A stretch of 22,788 nt of DNA from an uncultured Clostridia bacterium (GTDB lineage: Bacteria; Bacillota; Clostridia; Oscillospirales; CAG-272): the NCBI GenBank assembly GCA_946404295.1, contig CAMJDE010000003.1, forward strand, positions 1 to 22,788, in the 5' to 3' direction. Both the position numbers and the translations under genes were made by a program. Positions 6,391 to 14,593 of this stretch are shown here, in pieces; position 1 is the stretch's first letter, and the number at the start of each line of letters is the position of its first letter. The notes below the pieces were generated by a model, which did not search any database, was not told the origin of the DNA, and worked only from the letters and a program-made list of their open reading frames with translations.

Positions 6391-8150
6391 TACTTGATGA
6401 GATGACGCTTGATCTTCTTCGAGGTGGTTTTCGGGAACTCTTCGTTCCTGAGTTCGATCTCGCGCACCTGTTTGAAACTCGGAAGCTTCTTGTTGATCTT
6501 GCGGATCGCGTGCTTGATCGCCTCGAGTTTCTCCTCGTCGGAGGCGTCCTCGCCGAACTTCTCGGCGTTCGGGAACACGACCGCGGTCAGGATCACGCTG
6601 TCGCCGTCCTCGCTCTTGCGCCCGACGACCACGCTCTCGGCGATCAGATCGACCCCCGCGAGGTATTCCTCGATCTCCTCGGGAAAGACGTTTTTGCCGT
6701 TTTCGAGCACGATCACGCTCTTCATACGCCCGGTGATATAGACGTAGCCGTCGGCGTCCATATACCCGACGTCGCCCGTCCGGTACCAACCGTCGTCGGT
6801 GAAGGCGGCGGCGTTCGCCTCGGGGTTCTCGAAGTAGCCGAGCATCACGTTGTCGCCGTGGATCTGGATCTCGCCCTCGGCAAAGCCGAGTTCGTTGATG
6901 GTCTCGCCGTCGACGCGGATGGTGCAGCAGGGCACCGAGGGACCGACCGAGCCGGATTTCCGTTTGTAGTACGGGGTGACGGCGGTCAGCGGCGCACATT
7001 CGGTGATGCCGTAGCCCTCGTAGATCGAGATACCGAAATCCTCGAAGGCGTAGATCAGGTCGGGTTTCAGGGGCGCGCCGCCGCAGATGATCTTTTCGAG
7101 CCGTCCGCCGAACGCCTCGCGCACCTCGGCGAACAGTTTTTTGCGCAGGTCGACGCCCACCTTCATCATCACGCGGGAGGCGGCGATGCCGGCGTTGAAG
7201 GTGCGGAGTTTGCCCTTCTTTTCGACCTCGTTCAAGATCTTCTTATACATCGTCTGCACGAAGAGCGGGACCAGAACGAGCCCCGTCGGACGGAAGCGCG
7301 CGAAGTTCCGCAGAACGTGGCGGAGCGAATCGTTGATGCAGATCCGCGCGCCGTAGAGCAGTTCGGCGAGCATACAGGCGAGCCCGTAGGTGTGGTGCAT
7401 CGGGAGCACCGAGACCACAACGTCCTCGGGGCAGAAATCGACCGACTCGGCGCAGGCGTTGACGACCGAGAAGACGTTGCGCTGGCAGAGCATCACGCAT
7501 TTGCTCGATCCCGTCGTACCCGAGGTGAAGAGCATCTCGGCAAGTTCGCCGCGCGAACGGACGGGGGGATAGTCCCAGCCCGCCTCGACCATCTCGGCTC
7601 CCGCCGCCTCGACCTCGCTCCAGAGCGTGACCTTCTCGTTCTTTTTCTCCTCGCCCATCGTGATATAGTACCGGACGGACGGGTGGTTCGTCAGAAGGTC
7701 GGCGAGCGCCTCGTCGAGCGAGGGAGCGGCGACGACGGCGTCGCAGCTGATGCCCGAGAGGAAGCCCGAGATCTCGCTCGGCGCGAGTTCGCGGTCCATC
7801 GGGACGACCACCCCGCCCTGCGCCATCACGGCGAGGTAGGCGGCGACCCACTTCGGCGAGGTTTCGCCGATGACGGCGACCCGCCCGTGGGACATTCCGA
7901 GTTTCTCAAGACCCGCCGAGAAACGGCGGACCATTCCGGTAAACTCGGTATAGGTCATCGTGGCGGTCTCGGTCTGCGAGACGAAATATTCATAGGCGAC
8001 CTTGTCGCCGTGCAGTTCGATCGTGCGGCAGAAATCGGGCGCGGTGTGCGCGGGGACGTACCGGCGCTCGGTCTTGGGCTTCCCGGGGATCGCGCGTCCG
8101 GGGGCAGCCGACCGCTTGTTGGAAAAATTGAGTACTTTGAGAATGTTCAT
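6390..8150 (-). CDS. AMP-forming acyl-CoA synthetase (probable long-chain fatty acid-CoA ligase)
   Basis: Member of the ANL adenylating superfamily, which activates a carboxylate with ATP and transfers it to CoA. The start at ATG 8150 gives 586 residues and has GGAGG 7 nt upstream; a longer frame to 8219 would begin at or before the predicted transcription start. The phosphate loop is LFTSGTTGSSK at 207-217, and the YGITE adenylate motif is at 380-384. GWYRTGDVGYMDADGYVYITGR is followed by the hinge and the ENGKNVFPEEIEEYL segment. The A10 catalytic lysine motif PKTTSKKIKRHLI is at the extreme C-terminus. Overall form resembles FadD-type ligases, but the chain length of the substrate is not determinable by eye. 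It is the first gene of a unit with coaW and a CBS protein. No signal peptide. Confidence 0.9.
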   Translation of the reverse strand: MNILKVLNFSNKRSAAPGRAIPGKPKTERRYVPAHTAPDFCRTIELHGDKVAYEYFVSQTETATMTYTEFTGMVRRFSAGLEKLGMSHGRVAVIGETSPKWVAAYLAVMAQGGVVVPMDRELAPSEISGFLSGISCDAVVAAPSLDEALADLLTNHPSVRYYITMGEEKKNEKVTLWSEVEAAGAEMVEAGWDYPPVRSRGELAEMLFTSGTTGSSKCVMLCQRNVFSVVNACAESVDFCPEDVVVSVLPMHHTYGLACMLAELLYGARICINDSLRHVLRNFARFRPTGLVLVPLFVQTMYKKILNEVEKKGKLRTFNAGIAASRVMMKVGVDLRKKLFAEVREAFGGRLEKIICGGAPLKPDLIYAFEDFGISIYEGYGITECAPLTAVTPYYKRKSGSVGPSVPCCTIRVDGETINELGFAEGEIQIHGDNVMLGYFENPEANAAAFTDDGWYRTGDVGYMDADGYVYITGRMKSVIVLENGKNVFPEEIEEYLAGVDLIAESVVVGRKSEDGDSVILTAVVFPNAEKFGEDASDEEKLEAIKHAIRKINKKLPSFKQVREIELRNEEFPKTTSKKIKRHLIK

Positions 8151-8225
8151 TGAAATGCCTCCGATGAAGGGGCGCCTCAATCTGACTCTTCTCCCGCTTG
8201 CGGGAGGAGACGCACCCACTTTCGT

Positions 8226-8254
8226 ATTATACCATACTTATTCCCCCTTGTCAA
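8226..8254 (-). promoter_or_regulatory. Perfect-consensus sigma-A promoter of the acyl-CoA ligase/coaW/CBS unit
   Basis: The minus strand shows TTGACA (8254-8249), a 17-nt spacer and TATAAT (8231-8226), all positions matching consensus. The leader is about 70 nt and contains a CTCCCGC/GCGGGAG inverted repeat (about 8186-8201). It ends with the GGAGG site ahead of ATG 8150. Confidence 0.88.
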
Positions 8255-8340
8255 TCGCTTTTCCCGTTTTTCGGGGGGCATAGAGCGCCGCCGCCCCGGC
8301 ATAGAGTGACAGAGAACGGAAGGGGGGGATCGCCACGGCA

Positions 8341-9615
8341 TTGTTTCGATCGGTCACGGAGAGCGTCGTCCCGCTGCTCCTGTTCGTTGCGGGGGTCTTT
8401 TTTCTGTTTCGCCTGCGGGGGTTCTACCTGCTCCATCCGGTAAGGACCCTGCGCCGCCTTGCCGGGCGGGGAGAGGGGCGCGCCGCCCTCTCCGCGCTCG
8501 CCGTGGCGCTGGGCGGGACGCTCGGGGTCGGGAACATCACCGGGGTCGCCTCGGCGATCTTTATCGGGGGTCCCGGCGCGCTCTTCTGGATGTGGCTCTC
8601 GGCACTCCTCTCGATGGGGCTTCACTACGCCGAGGTGGTTCTGGCGCTCGACACCGCCGACCCGCCGGGGCTTCCCCGCTATCTCGGGGGCGGGTTCCGG
8701 GGGGCGCTCTTTTCGCTCTCGCTCCTCTGCCTCTCGCTCTCGCTCGGCGGGGGTCTTCAGAGCGCCGCGGTCGCCGAAGCGGCGCGGATCTCGCTCTCGC
8801 TGCCTGCCGCGGCGTCGGGGGCGCTCCTCGCTCTCCCGGTGCTTCTCTTTACGGTGGGCGGTTTCGGTCGGATCCGGGCGACGGCAAGCCGCGTGATCCC
8901 CCTCGTCACCCTGCTCTTCTCGCTCTTTTGTCTCGGGGTGATCGTCACCTTCCGGCAGAACCTGACATGCGCGTTCGCGTCGATCTTCCGGGGCGCGTTT
9001 TCGCTCCGCGCGGCGGCGGGGGGCGGGATCGGAACGCTGATCCGGCGGGCGTCGGTCGGGTTCCGGCGGGGACTGCTCTCGAACGAGGGCGGCTGCGGAA
9101 CCGCGTCGCTCCCGCACGCGGCGGCGGGGACGAGCGACCCCGCGAGGCAGGGGGTGTACGGAATCGTCGAGGTCGGGGTCGACACCCTGCTCCTCTGCAC
9201 GCTCTCGGGGCTGGCGATCCTCTGCGCGGGCTATACGGGCGAGGGGGTCGCGCCGCTCCTCTCGGCTTTCTCCTCGGTCTACGGCTTCGCGGCGAAGCAT
9301 CTGCTCTCCTTTTCCATCTATCTCTTCGCCTTCGCGACGGCGATCGCCTACTGCTATTACGGCAAAACGGCGCTCGCGGCGCTCGGGGGCGAGGACGGGC
9401 GGCTCTTCCCTTACCTGTTCGCGCCGGTTCTGTTTCTCGGTGGACTCTTCCCGCTCCGGCTGCTCTTCTTTTTCTCGGATCTTTTTCTCGGGATCCTCGC
9501 CGTCCTGAACCTTTCGGCGTTAATGAAAGGAGCGGACAGAATCGTTCATCTGTCCGCTCCGCTGATCGGTTTTGCCGGAAAGGGTCACGCCTCGGGACGC
9601 TCGCCCGACTCGTAG
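8341..9615 (+). CDS. AGCS-family sodium:alanine/glycine (amino acid) symporter
   Basis: A 424-residue polytopic membrane protein that should import a small neutral amino acid with Na+. The AGCS signature GTLGVGNITGVASAIFIGGP spans about residues 59-78 and is followed by GALFWMW. A second family block is RRGLLSNEGGCGTASLPHAAA around residues 241-261 (SNE at 247-249). Many hydrophobic segments follow the family pattern. The start is TTG at 8341, with a G-rich AGGGGGGGA site about 12 nt upstream; no in-frame ATG gives a complete first helix. The family usually has SNEAGMG where this protein has SNEGGCG, and it is slightly short. Its last 31 nt overlap the convergent homoserine dehydrogenase gene. 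No clear promoter was seen in 8255-8340. Substrate is unproven. Confidence 0.88.
   Translation: MFRSVTESVVPLLLFVAGVFFLFRLRGFYLLHPVRTLRRLAGRGEGRAALSALAVALGGTLGVGNITGVASAIFIGGPGALFWMWLSALLSMGLHYAEVVLALDTADPPGLPRYLGGGFRGALFSLSLLCLSLSLGGGLQSAAVAEAARISLSLPAAASGALLALPVLLFTVGGFGRIRATASRVIPLVTLLFSLFCLGVIVTFRQNLTCAFASIFRGAFSLRAAAGGGIGTLIRRASVGFRRGLLSNEGGCGTASLPHAAAGTSDPARQGVYGIVEVGVDTLLLCTLSGLAILCAGYTGEGVAPLLSAFSSVYGFAAKHLLSFSIYLFAFATAIAYCYYGKTALAALGGEDGRLFPYLFAPVLFLGGLFPLRLLFFFSDLFLGILAVLNLSALMKGADRIVHLSAPLIGFAGKGHASGRSPDS
9529..9560 (-). terminator. 12-bp inverted repeat, probable terminator of hom inside the symporter gene
   Basis: GGAGCGGACAGA (9529-9540), an 8-nt loop and the perfect complement TCTGTCCGCTCC (9549-9560). 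Read on the minus strand it lies 24 nt past the hom stop and is followed by TTTCATT, a short T-tract. It lies within the symporter coding region near its C-terminus, so convergent transcription units share this DNA. Confidence 0.7.
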
Positions 9616-10817
9616 ACCCGGATCATCGAAAGAAGCTGACCGCCGCCGTGAGACAGACGGGCGATCGCGTCGGCGCACTCGAGCTCCGACTGCGCCGGAG
9701 TCAGGAAGGCGATCTCGCCCTCCGCGCCGCGAATGAATTCCACGTCGCCGAACACGACCCGCACGGCGTTGCGGTCGACGCCCGAGAAGGAGAGGTAACG
9801 CGGGCAGACGAAACTGCCGAACGCGGTCGGAAAACTCTCGTCCGCCGTCTCCCAGACGGGGGTGGCGCCCTTGCCGGTCGCCGCCTCGACGAGATCGGCG
9901 ACCACCGCCGACGCAGTCGCCTTCGCCCCGGCGCCCCGCCCGTAGAACATCACGTCGCCGACGTAGTTGCCGGTGACCGAGACGGCGTTATACACGCCGT
10001 CGACGTGCGAGAGCGGGCAGTCCGCGAAAACGAAGAAGGGAGAGACGAGAACGAAGCACTCGCCCCCGCGCCGGATCGCCCGACCGAGCAGTTTGACGGC
10101 GGCGCCGACCGACGCGGCGGCGGCGACGTCGCTCTGCCGGATGGCGGTGATGCCCTCGGTGTGGATGCGCGACGGGGCGATCAGTTTTCCGAAGGCGGTC
10201 GCGGCGAGGATCGCGATCTTGCGGCAGGCGTCGGTCCCCTCGACGTCGGCGGAGGGATCGCGCTCGGCGTACCCCTTCTCCTGCGCCTCGGAGAGCGCGG
10301 TCTCAAAGCCGACGCCGCCCCCCTTCATCCGGGTCAGGATATAGTTGGTCGTGCCGTTCAGGATACCCGAGATTTCGAGGATCTCGTTCTGCGACAGATC
10401 GTGCGAGAGCGGACCGATCACGGGGATCCCGCCGCCGGTCGACGCCTCGAAAAGGTAGCGGCAGCCGTGCTCGCGCGCCAAAGCGAGCAGCTCCGCGCCG
10501 TGTTCGGAGACCAGTTGTTTATTGGAGGAAACGACGCTCTTTCCCGCCTTGAGCAGGCGGACGGTGTAGTCGTAGGCGTGTCTGACCCCGCCGATCGTTT
10601 CGGCGACCACCGTGACCTCCGGGTCGTTTTCGATCGCCGCGACGTCGTGCACGATCAGGTCGCGGTAGGGGCTGTCCGGCAGGTCGCGGACGTCGAGAAC
10701 GTATTTCAGGTCGAGATATTCCCCGCAGCTTTCCTTGATCCTCTCGCGGTTTTCGGTCAGGAGGTCGGCGGTCCCGCCGCCCACGACCCCGCATCCCATA
10801 ATCGCAATCTTCGCCAT
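9585..10817 (-). CDS. hom: Homoserine dehydrogenase
   Basis: Reduces aspartate semialdehyde to homoserine, the branch point to threonine and methionine. With ATG at 10817 the protein has 410 residues and begins at the Rossmann fold, with GCGVVGGG at 8-15. A more distal in-frame ATG at 10877 would begin at or before the predicted transcription start and add 20 residues unlike the family. The family signature GILNGTTNYILTRM is at about 153-166, followed by the catalytic region KGYAERDPSADVEGTDACRKIA. The last 70 or so residues look like a degenerate ACT-type regulatory domain, which would allow amino-acid feedback. It has its own promoter and no aspartokinase, thrB or thrC beside it. It converges with the symporter gene. 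Confidence 0.94.
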   Translation of the reverse strand: MAKIAIMGCGVVGGGTADLLTENRERIKESCGEYLDLKYVLDVRDLPDSPYRDLIVHDVAAIENDPEVTVVAETIGGVRHAYDYTVRLLKAGKSVVSSNKQLVSEHGAELLALAREHGCRYLFEASTGGGIPVIGPLSHDLSQNEILEISGILNGTTNYILTRMKGGGVGFETALSEAQEKGYAERDPSADVEGTDACRKIAILAATAFGKLIAPSRIHTEGITAIRQSDVAAAASVGAAVKLLGRAIRRGGECFVLVSPFFVFADCPLSHVDGVYNAVSVTGNYVGDVMFYGRGAGAKATASAVVADLVEAATGKGATPVWETADESFPTAFGSFVCPRYLSFSGVDRNAVRVVFGDVEFIRGAEGEIAFLTPAQSELECADAIARLSHGGGQLLSMIRVYESGERPEA

Positions 10818-10865
10818 CTGTCGCACTCTCTTTCCCGGGTCGCCCCGGTCGGTTTTATCGCAAAC

Positions 10866-10894
10866 AGTATACCACAACCGAAGCGGAAAATCAA
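10866..10894 (-). promoter_or_regulatory. Probable sigma-A promoter of hom
   Basis: The minus strand shows -35 TTGATT (10894-10889), 17-nt spacer and -10 TATACT (10871-10866), in an A+T-rich island. The leader to ATG 10817 is about 45 nt. Confidence 0.7.
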
Positions 10895-10923
10895 CCGCTT
10901 TTTTCTATTTTGGGGACAAACCG

Positions 10924-10954
10924 AAGAAGCCGGACGGCAAGCGCCCGGCTTCTT
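10924..10954 (-). terminator. Hairpin after the M23 peptidase gene
   Basis: AAGAAGCCGG (10924-10933), an 11-nt loop and CCGGCTTCTT (10945-10954), a perfect 10-bp stem located about 15 nt past the M23 stop. On the minus strand the stem ends in CTTCTT and is followed by CGGTTTG. On the plus strand it is followed by TCTCTTTT, so it may act in both directions. It separates the M23 gene from the hom promoter. Confidence 0.65.
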
Positions 10955-10969
10955 TCTCTTTTCGACCCG

Positions 10970-11680
10970 TCAGCCCTCGAACGCTTCGTCGCCCGAGAGC
11001 GAGGCGGCGATGCTTTGTTCGGGTACGTAGTCGAGCGGGTCGACCGACGTGCCGGCAAGCGTCATTTCCAGATGCAGATGGGGTTCGTCGCAGCACTCGA
11101 CGAGGGCGGAGTCCCCGACGTGTCCGATCACCTGTCCGCCCGCAACCGCGGCGCCGACCGCGATCCCGTCGATCTCCTCCGGGACCAGATTGCGGTAAAC
11201 GGTGGTCAGGTTGCCCGCGTGGAGCACCGAGACGCTGTGACCGAGGAGGGGGTGGTCGGCAATTTCCGTGACGATACCGCTTGCCATCGCCTTGACGTCG
11301 CTGCCCGCCGCCGCCAGAATATCGGTGCCGTTATGCACCCGGTATTCGTCGAGGGTGACCGAGTAGACCGGGACGGTCAGATCGTGGGCGCGGAAGACGC
11401 GTCCGACGAGGGGCGCCGAGAGGGTCGGAACGGCGTCGGGATCGACGGCGGTATCCTGCCGATCGTCGGTCGAGGGCGGGAGCGTTTCGCCCCCCGTCGT
11501 GGCGGCGGGAACGTCGGTCGAGGCGATGGGTTTCGCGCGTCTGCCGGAGGTGACCGACGCGGCGATCCCGGCGATCGCCGCGCCGAGACAAAGGATCAGG
11601 GCGATCACCAGATACAGGATCCGGTTTGCCCTCGCCCGCTCCTCTCTTTGTGCTTCGCTGTTTTGTTTTTTGTTTTCCAT
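10970..11680 (-). CDS. Membrane-anchored M23 peptidase, SpoIIQ-like
   Basis: A 236-residue protein with a charged N-terminus, one membrane segment at about residues 21-42, a Pro/Thr/Asp-rich linker (about 43-88) and a LytM/M23 domain (about 90-225). Zinc and catalytic positions all appear present: HNGTD (H116, D120), H154 in a HAGNLTTVY segment, and HLHLE (H201, H203). The segment VYSVTLDEYRVHNGTDI just before and at the metal motif resembles SpoIIQ proteins of spore-formers, which join SpoIIIAH across the septum between forespore and mother cell. B. subtilis SpoIIQ lacks full catalytic residues, while this one could be an active endopeptidase. It could also be a general cell-wall M23 peptidase. 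AAAGGA lies 9 nt before ATG 11680. Confidence 0.82.
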   Translation of the reverse strand: MENKKQNSEAQREERARANRILYLVIALILCLGAAIAGIAASVTSGRRAKPIASTDVPAATTGGETLPPSTDDRQDTAVDPDAVPTLSAPLVGRVFRAHDLTVPVYSVTLDEYRVHNGTDILAAAGSDVKAMASGIVTEIADHPLLGHSVSVLHAGNLTTVYRNLVPEEIDGIAVGAAVAGGQVIGHVGDSALVECCDEPHLHLEMTLAGTSVDPLDYVPEQSIAASLSGDEAFEG

Positions 11681-11716
11681 CCTGCTGTTTCCTTTCCAGA
11701 TCGTTGATGTATTCCA

Positions 11717-11745
11717 TATTCTTGACAGAGCGGCGGGAATTATGC
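11717..11745 (-). promoter_or_regulatory. Possible forespore (sigma F/G-like) promoter of the M23 gene
   Basis: On the minus strand GCATA (11745-11741), a 14-nt spacer and GTCAAGAATA (11726-11717). The known sigma F pattern is roughly GYWTA then GGNNANANTR with a spacer near 15-16, so the -35 fits fully and the -10 at all but one defined position, but the spacer is short. This would agree with a SpoIIQ role. No good TTGACA/TATAAT pair was found for this gene. Confidence 0.35.
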
Positions 11746-11789
11746 AGAAACGCGAACTTTTTTTGTCCGCGCGGGCGGACGCCTCACCC

Positions 11790-11818
11790 TTGACAGACGC
11801 GGCGTTCGGCTGTATAAT
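11790..11818 (+). promoter_or_regulatory. Perfect-consensus sigma-A promoter upstream of tldD
   Basis: TTGACA (11790-11795), 17-nt spacer and TATAAT (11813-11818). The leader is about 45 nt and ends with an AAGGAGG Shine-Dalgarno (11856-11862), 7 nt before ATG 11870. It may drive the whole rightward run through the ABC genes. Confidence 0.88.
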
Positions 11819-11869
11819 GTATCTGTATAGACTACTATCAAAAGAAAAGCGGATAAAGGAGGATACCCT

Positions 11870-13255
11870 ATGTTACGGGAGTTTTCTTCAACGGGACGGG
11901 ATCTTTTCGGCGGCGACGCCGACGCCGAGGTACGGCGTCAGAGGAACACCGTCCGCACGGTCGCCCTCGTCCAGGGCGACCTGCTCCAGAACGAGCGGTC
12001 GGAAACGGCGGGGCTTTCGGCGCGGGTGATCCGCGGCGGCGTCGCCGGGTTCGCCTCGGTCGCCGACGTCTCGGAGGAGAGCGTGAAAGCCGTCCTCGAC
12101 GAGGCGCATAAAAACGCCCTCTTCCTCGACGGACAGGTCGCGCTCGGAAAGCCGCGTCTCCCCGCAGCGCCCCGCGGTTCGTTCCGTATGGCGCGGGAAC
12201 CCGGCGACCCCGAACAGAAAAAGTACGTCGAGTTCGCGCGCGAGGTCGACGCGTATATCGTGAAGAACTGTCCGAAACTGGTCAGCCGCCGTCTGCGTTT
12301 CCGCGCCGACTGTATGGAAAAGGTGCTGACCGTCTCGGGCGGGACCGACGCGCACACCTATCTTCCCCGTTGCTATCTCTACCTCTTCTTCACGGCGAAC
12401 ACGCCGGACGGCGTCCCGGTCGACCTCTACTCGGTCGTCGGGGGCTACGGCAGTTTCGATACCCTCTTCCGCGATCCCGAGGCGATCTTTCCCGAGGTCG
12501 ACCTGCTCTACGGAAAACTGCTGGCGAAGACCGAGGGGATCCGTCCCGAGGCGGGGGAAAAGACCTGCATCCTCGGGGGGTCGCTGACCGGGATGCTCGC
12601 GCACGAGGCGGTCGGGCACACGGTCGAAGCCGACCTCGTGCTCGGCGGTTCGGTCGCGGGGCGGATGCTCGGACGCGTGGTCGCGTCGCCCCTGGTCTCG
12701 CTCGTCGACTACGCGCACGCCGCCTTCGGCAAACCGGCGCCGCTCCCGGTCTACGTCGACGACGAGGGAACGCCCGCCGTCGACGCCGAGATCATCCGCG
12801 ACGGGATCCTGGTCGGCTATCTCAACAACCGCGACACCGCCGTCCGCTTCGGAATGAAGCCGCAGGGCAACGCCCGCGCCTACTCCTTCTCGGACGAGCC
12901 CCTGATCCGGATGCGGAACACCGCGATCCTGCCGGGTTCGTCGCGGCTCTCGGATATGATCGCGTCGGTCGAGGACGGATATTACCTGACCGACACCAAC
13001 AACGGGCAAGCCGACACGACGGGCGAGTTTATGTTCGGGGTGTCGATGGGCTACGAGATCAAGAACGGGAAACTGGGACGGGCGCTGCTCGACACGACGA
13101 TCTCGGGCGTGGCGTTCGAGATGCTGAAGACCGTCGATATGGTTTCTGACACCGTGACCTGGTCGAGTTCGGGCTTCTGCGGGAAGAAACAGCCGATGCC
13201 GGTCGGGCTCGGCGGTCCCGAACTCCGCTGCCGCCTGATGATGGGCGGATGCTGA
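11870..13255 (+). CDS. tldD: TldD, metalloprotease subunit of the TldD/TldE pair
   Basis: TldD and TldE form a zinc-dependent heterodimeric protease that degrades unfolded or small peptides. In E. coli it matures microcin B17 and degrades the antitoxin CcdA; in many bacteria the native substrate is unknown. The 461-residue protein carries the zinc motif HEAVGH at 245-250 (H245, E246, H250), followed by TVEADLVLGGS. The conserved C-terminal GKKQPMPVGLGGPELR segment is present. TldD is the subunit with the metal site, consistent with the motif here and its absence in the next gene. ATG is preceded by a near-perfect ribosome site. tldE follows after 19 bp. No peptide-precursor gene is visible between or near them. 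Confidence 0.93.
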   Translation: MLREFSSTGRDLFGGDADAEVRRQRNTVRTVALVQGDLLQNERSETAGLSARVIRGGVAGFASVADVSEESVKAVLDEAHKNALFLDGQVALGKPRLPAAPRGSFRMAREPGDPEQKKYVEFAREVDAYIVKNCPKLVSRRLRFRADCMEKVLTVSGGTDAHTYLPRCYLYLFFTANTPDGVPVDLYSVVGGYGSFDTLFRDPEAIFPEVDLLYGKLLAKTEGIRPEAGEKTCILGGSLTGMLAHEAVGHTVEADLVLGGSVAGRMLGRVVASPLVSLVDYAHAAFGKPAPLPVYVDDEGTPAVDAEIIRDGILVGYLNNRDTAVRFGMKPQGNARAYSFSDEPLIRMRNTAILPGSSRLSDMIASVEDGYYLTDTNNGQADTTGEFMFGVSMGYEIKNGKLGRALLDTTISGVAFEMLKTVDMVSDTVTWSSSGFCGKKQPMPVGLGGPELRCRLMMGGC

Positions 13256-13274
13256 AACGAAGGAGGATCAGACG

Positions 13275-14579
13275 ATGACGAGTCTCAAAGAACTGGCAAA
13301 AATCTGCCTTGAAAAACTGAAAGCCGCCGGCGCCGACACGGCGCAGGTCTCGCTTTCGCTCTCCGAAAAGCGCGAGTTCAATATCGACGGGGGCGAATTC
13401 TCGCTCTTCCGCACCACCTTCAACCGCAATCTTTCGCTGACGGCGTTCCGCGAAACGCGGACGGGGCGGGTCACGCTCAACAGTTTCGATCCCGATGCGA
13501 TCGAGGACGCCGTCGCCGACTGTATGCGGGGAGTCGAGAGCGACAAGCCCGATCCCGCGCGCGGCATCGCCGAGAAAATCGGGGAGCGCGAATTCAAATC
13601 GGGCGAACCCGAGCCCGACGCCGAAAAGTTCTTTTTCCGCACGCGGGAACTCAAAGAGGCGATCGAAGCCCGCTTTCCTTCGATCATCATGGAACAGATG
13701 ATCAACTCGCACAACAAGACCGAGCGGGTCTACGCCGACACGAACGACAACCTCTACCACAGCGTTTCGGGCTGTTACGAGGTCAGTCTGATGTTCTCGG
13801 CGCACCGCGACGGCAAGTCCTCGAGCTTTATGGGCTGCGGCTACGACACCGTGGATCTCGATACCCCGCTGCTTGAGCAGGGCGATATCGCGCGGGTGAT
13901 CGGCGACGTGGAAAAACAGATCGACACCGTGCCGGTCACGGGCAGTTTCACGGGGACCGTCGTGATCGCGCCCGACTGCCTCGGCGAGTTTCTCTCGGAT
14001 TCGGTGATCGGCAACTTCGCGTCGGGCACGTCCCTGATCGACGGGACGAGCATCTGGCGCGACAAACTCGAAAAACAGGTCGCGAGCGAGAACTTCACCC
14101 TCTCGCTCTCTCCGCGCGATCCCGCGATCCTGCTCGGGCAGGAGTACACCGGGGACGGCTATCCCGCCGAGGACTTCACCCTGATCGAAAACGGGATCCT
14201 CAAGAGTTTCGTCGCCGGGATCTACGTCTCGAACAAGGCGGGCTGCCCCCGCTCGAAGAACACCTCGACCTACTCGCTCGTGATGCCCGCGGGGGACAAG
14301 ACCCTCGACGAGTTGATCGCGGGGATCGACGACGGGCTCTTCGTCTACCGCTTCTCGGGCGGTCAGCCGGCGAACAACGGCGACTTCTCGGGCGTGGCGA
14401 AAAACAGTTTCCGTATCCGAAACGGCAAGATCGCCGACGCCGTTTCCGAGACGATGATCTCGGGCAACCTCTCGGAGATGCTCCGTCACTTTGAGGGCGC
14501 GTCGAGCGAGCGGGTGAACAACGGGTATTTCCTGCTTCCCTTCGCCGCCTTCTCGGGCGTCACGGTCTCGGGCAAATAA
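13275..14579 (+). CDS. tldE: TldE/PmbA, partner subunit of the TldD protease
   Basis: A 434-residue member of the PmbA/TldE family, the second half of the heterodimeric protease. It shares the overall PmbA/TldD fold but lacks the HExxxH motif, as expected for TldE, which contributes the peptide channel rather than the zinc. Recognisable family segments include TRTGRVTLNSFDPDAIEDAV near 56-75, a substrate-channel region with GSFTGTVVIAPDCLGEFL, and NNGDFSGVAKNSFRIRNGK near 372-390 in the C-terminal part. AAGGAGG lies 8 nt before the ATG. It is translated right after tldD, and the deacetylase gene follows after 14 bp. Confidence 0.92.
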   Translation: MTSLKELAKICLEKLKAAGADTAQVSLSLSEKREFNIDGGEFSLFRTTFNRNLSLTAFRETRTGRVTLNSFDPDAIEDAVADCMRGVESDKPDPARGIAEKIGEREFKSGEPEPDAEKFFFRTRELKEAIEARFPSIIMEQMINSHNKTERVYADTNDNLYHSVSGCYEVSLMFSAHRDGKSSSFMGCGYDTVDLDTPLLEQGDIARVIGDVEKQIDTVPVTGSFTGTVVIAPDCLGEFLSDSVIGNFASGTSLIDGTSIWRDKLEKQVASENFTLSLSPRDPAILLGQEYTGDGYPAEDFTLIENGILKSFVAGIYVSNKAGCPRSKNTSTYSLVMPAGDKTLDELIAGIDDGLFVYRFSGGQPANNGDFSGVAKNSFRIRNGKIADAVSETMISGNLSEMLRHFEGASSERVNNGYFLLPFAAFSGVTVSGK

Positions 14580-14593
14580 AGAAAGGAAAACAA

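Noticed and set aside
5421..8153. A 910-codon plus-strand open frame opposite coaW and the acyl-CoA ligase
   Set aside because: Same compositional artefact. The minus strand carries well-conserved enzymes with ribosome sites and a promoter.
8279..8310. Duplicated GGCATAGAG near the symporter start as -10 elements
   Set aside because: No matching -35 at proper distance for either copy, and the surrounding sequence is GC-rich.
11722..11750. A second TTGACA at 11722-11727 on the plus strand as a promoter for tldD
   Set aside because: No -10 element at suitable spacing; the TTGACA/TATAAT pair at 11790-11818 is perfect.
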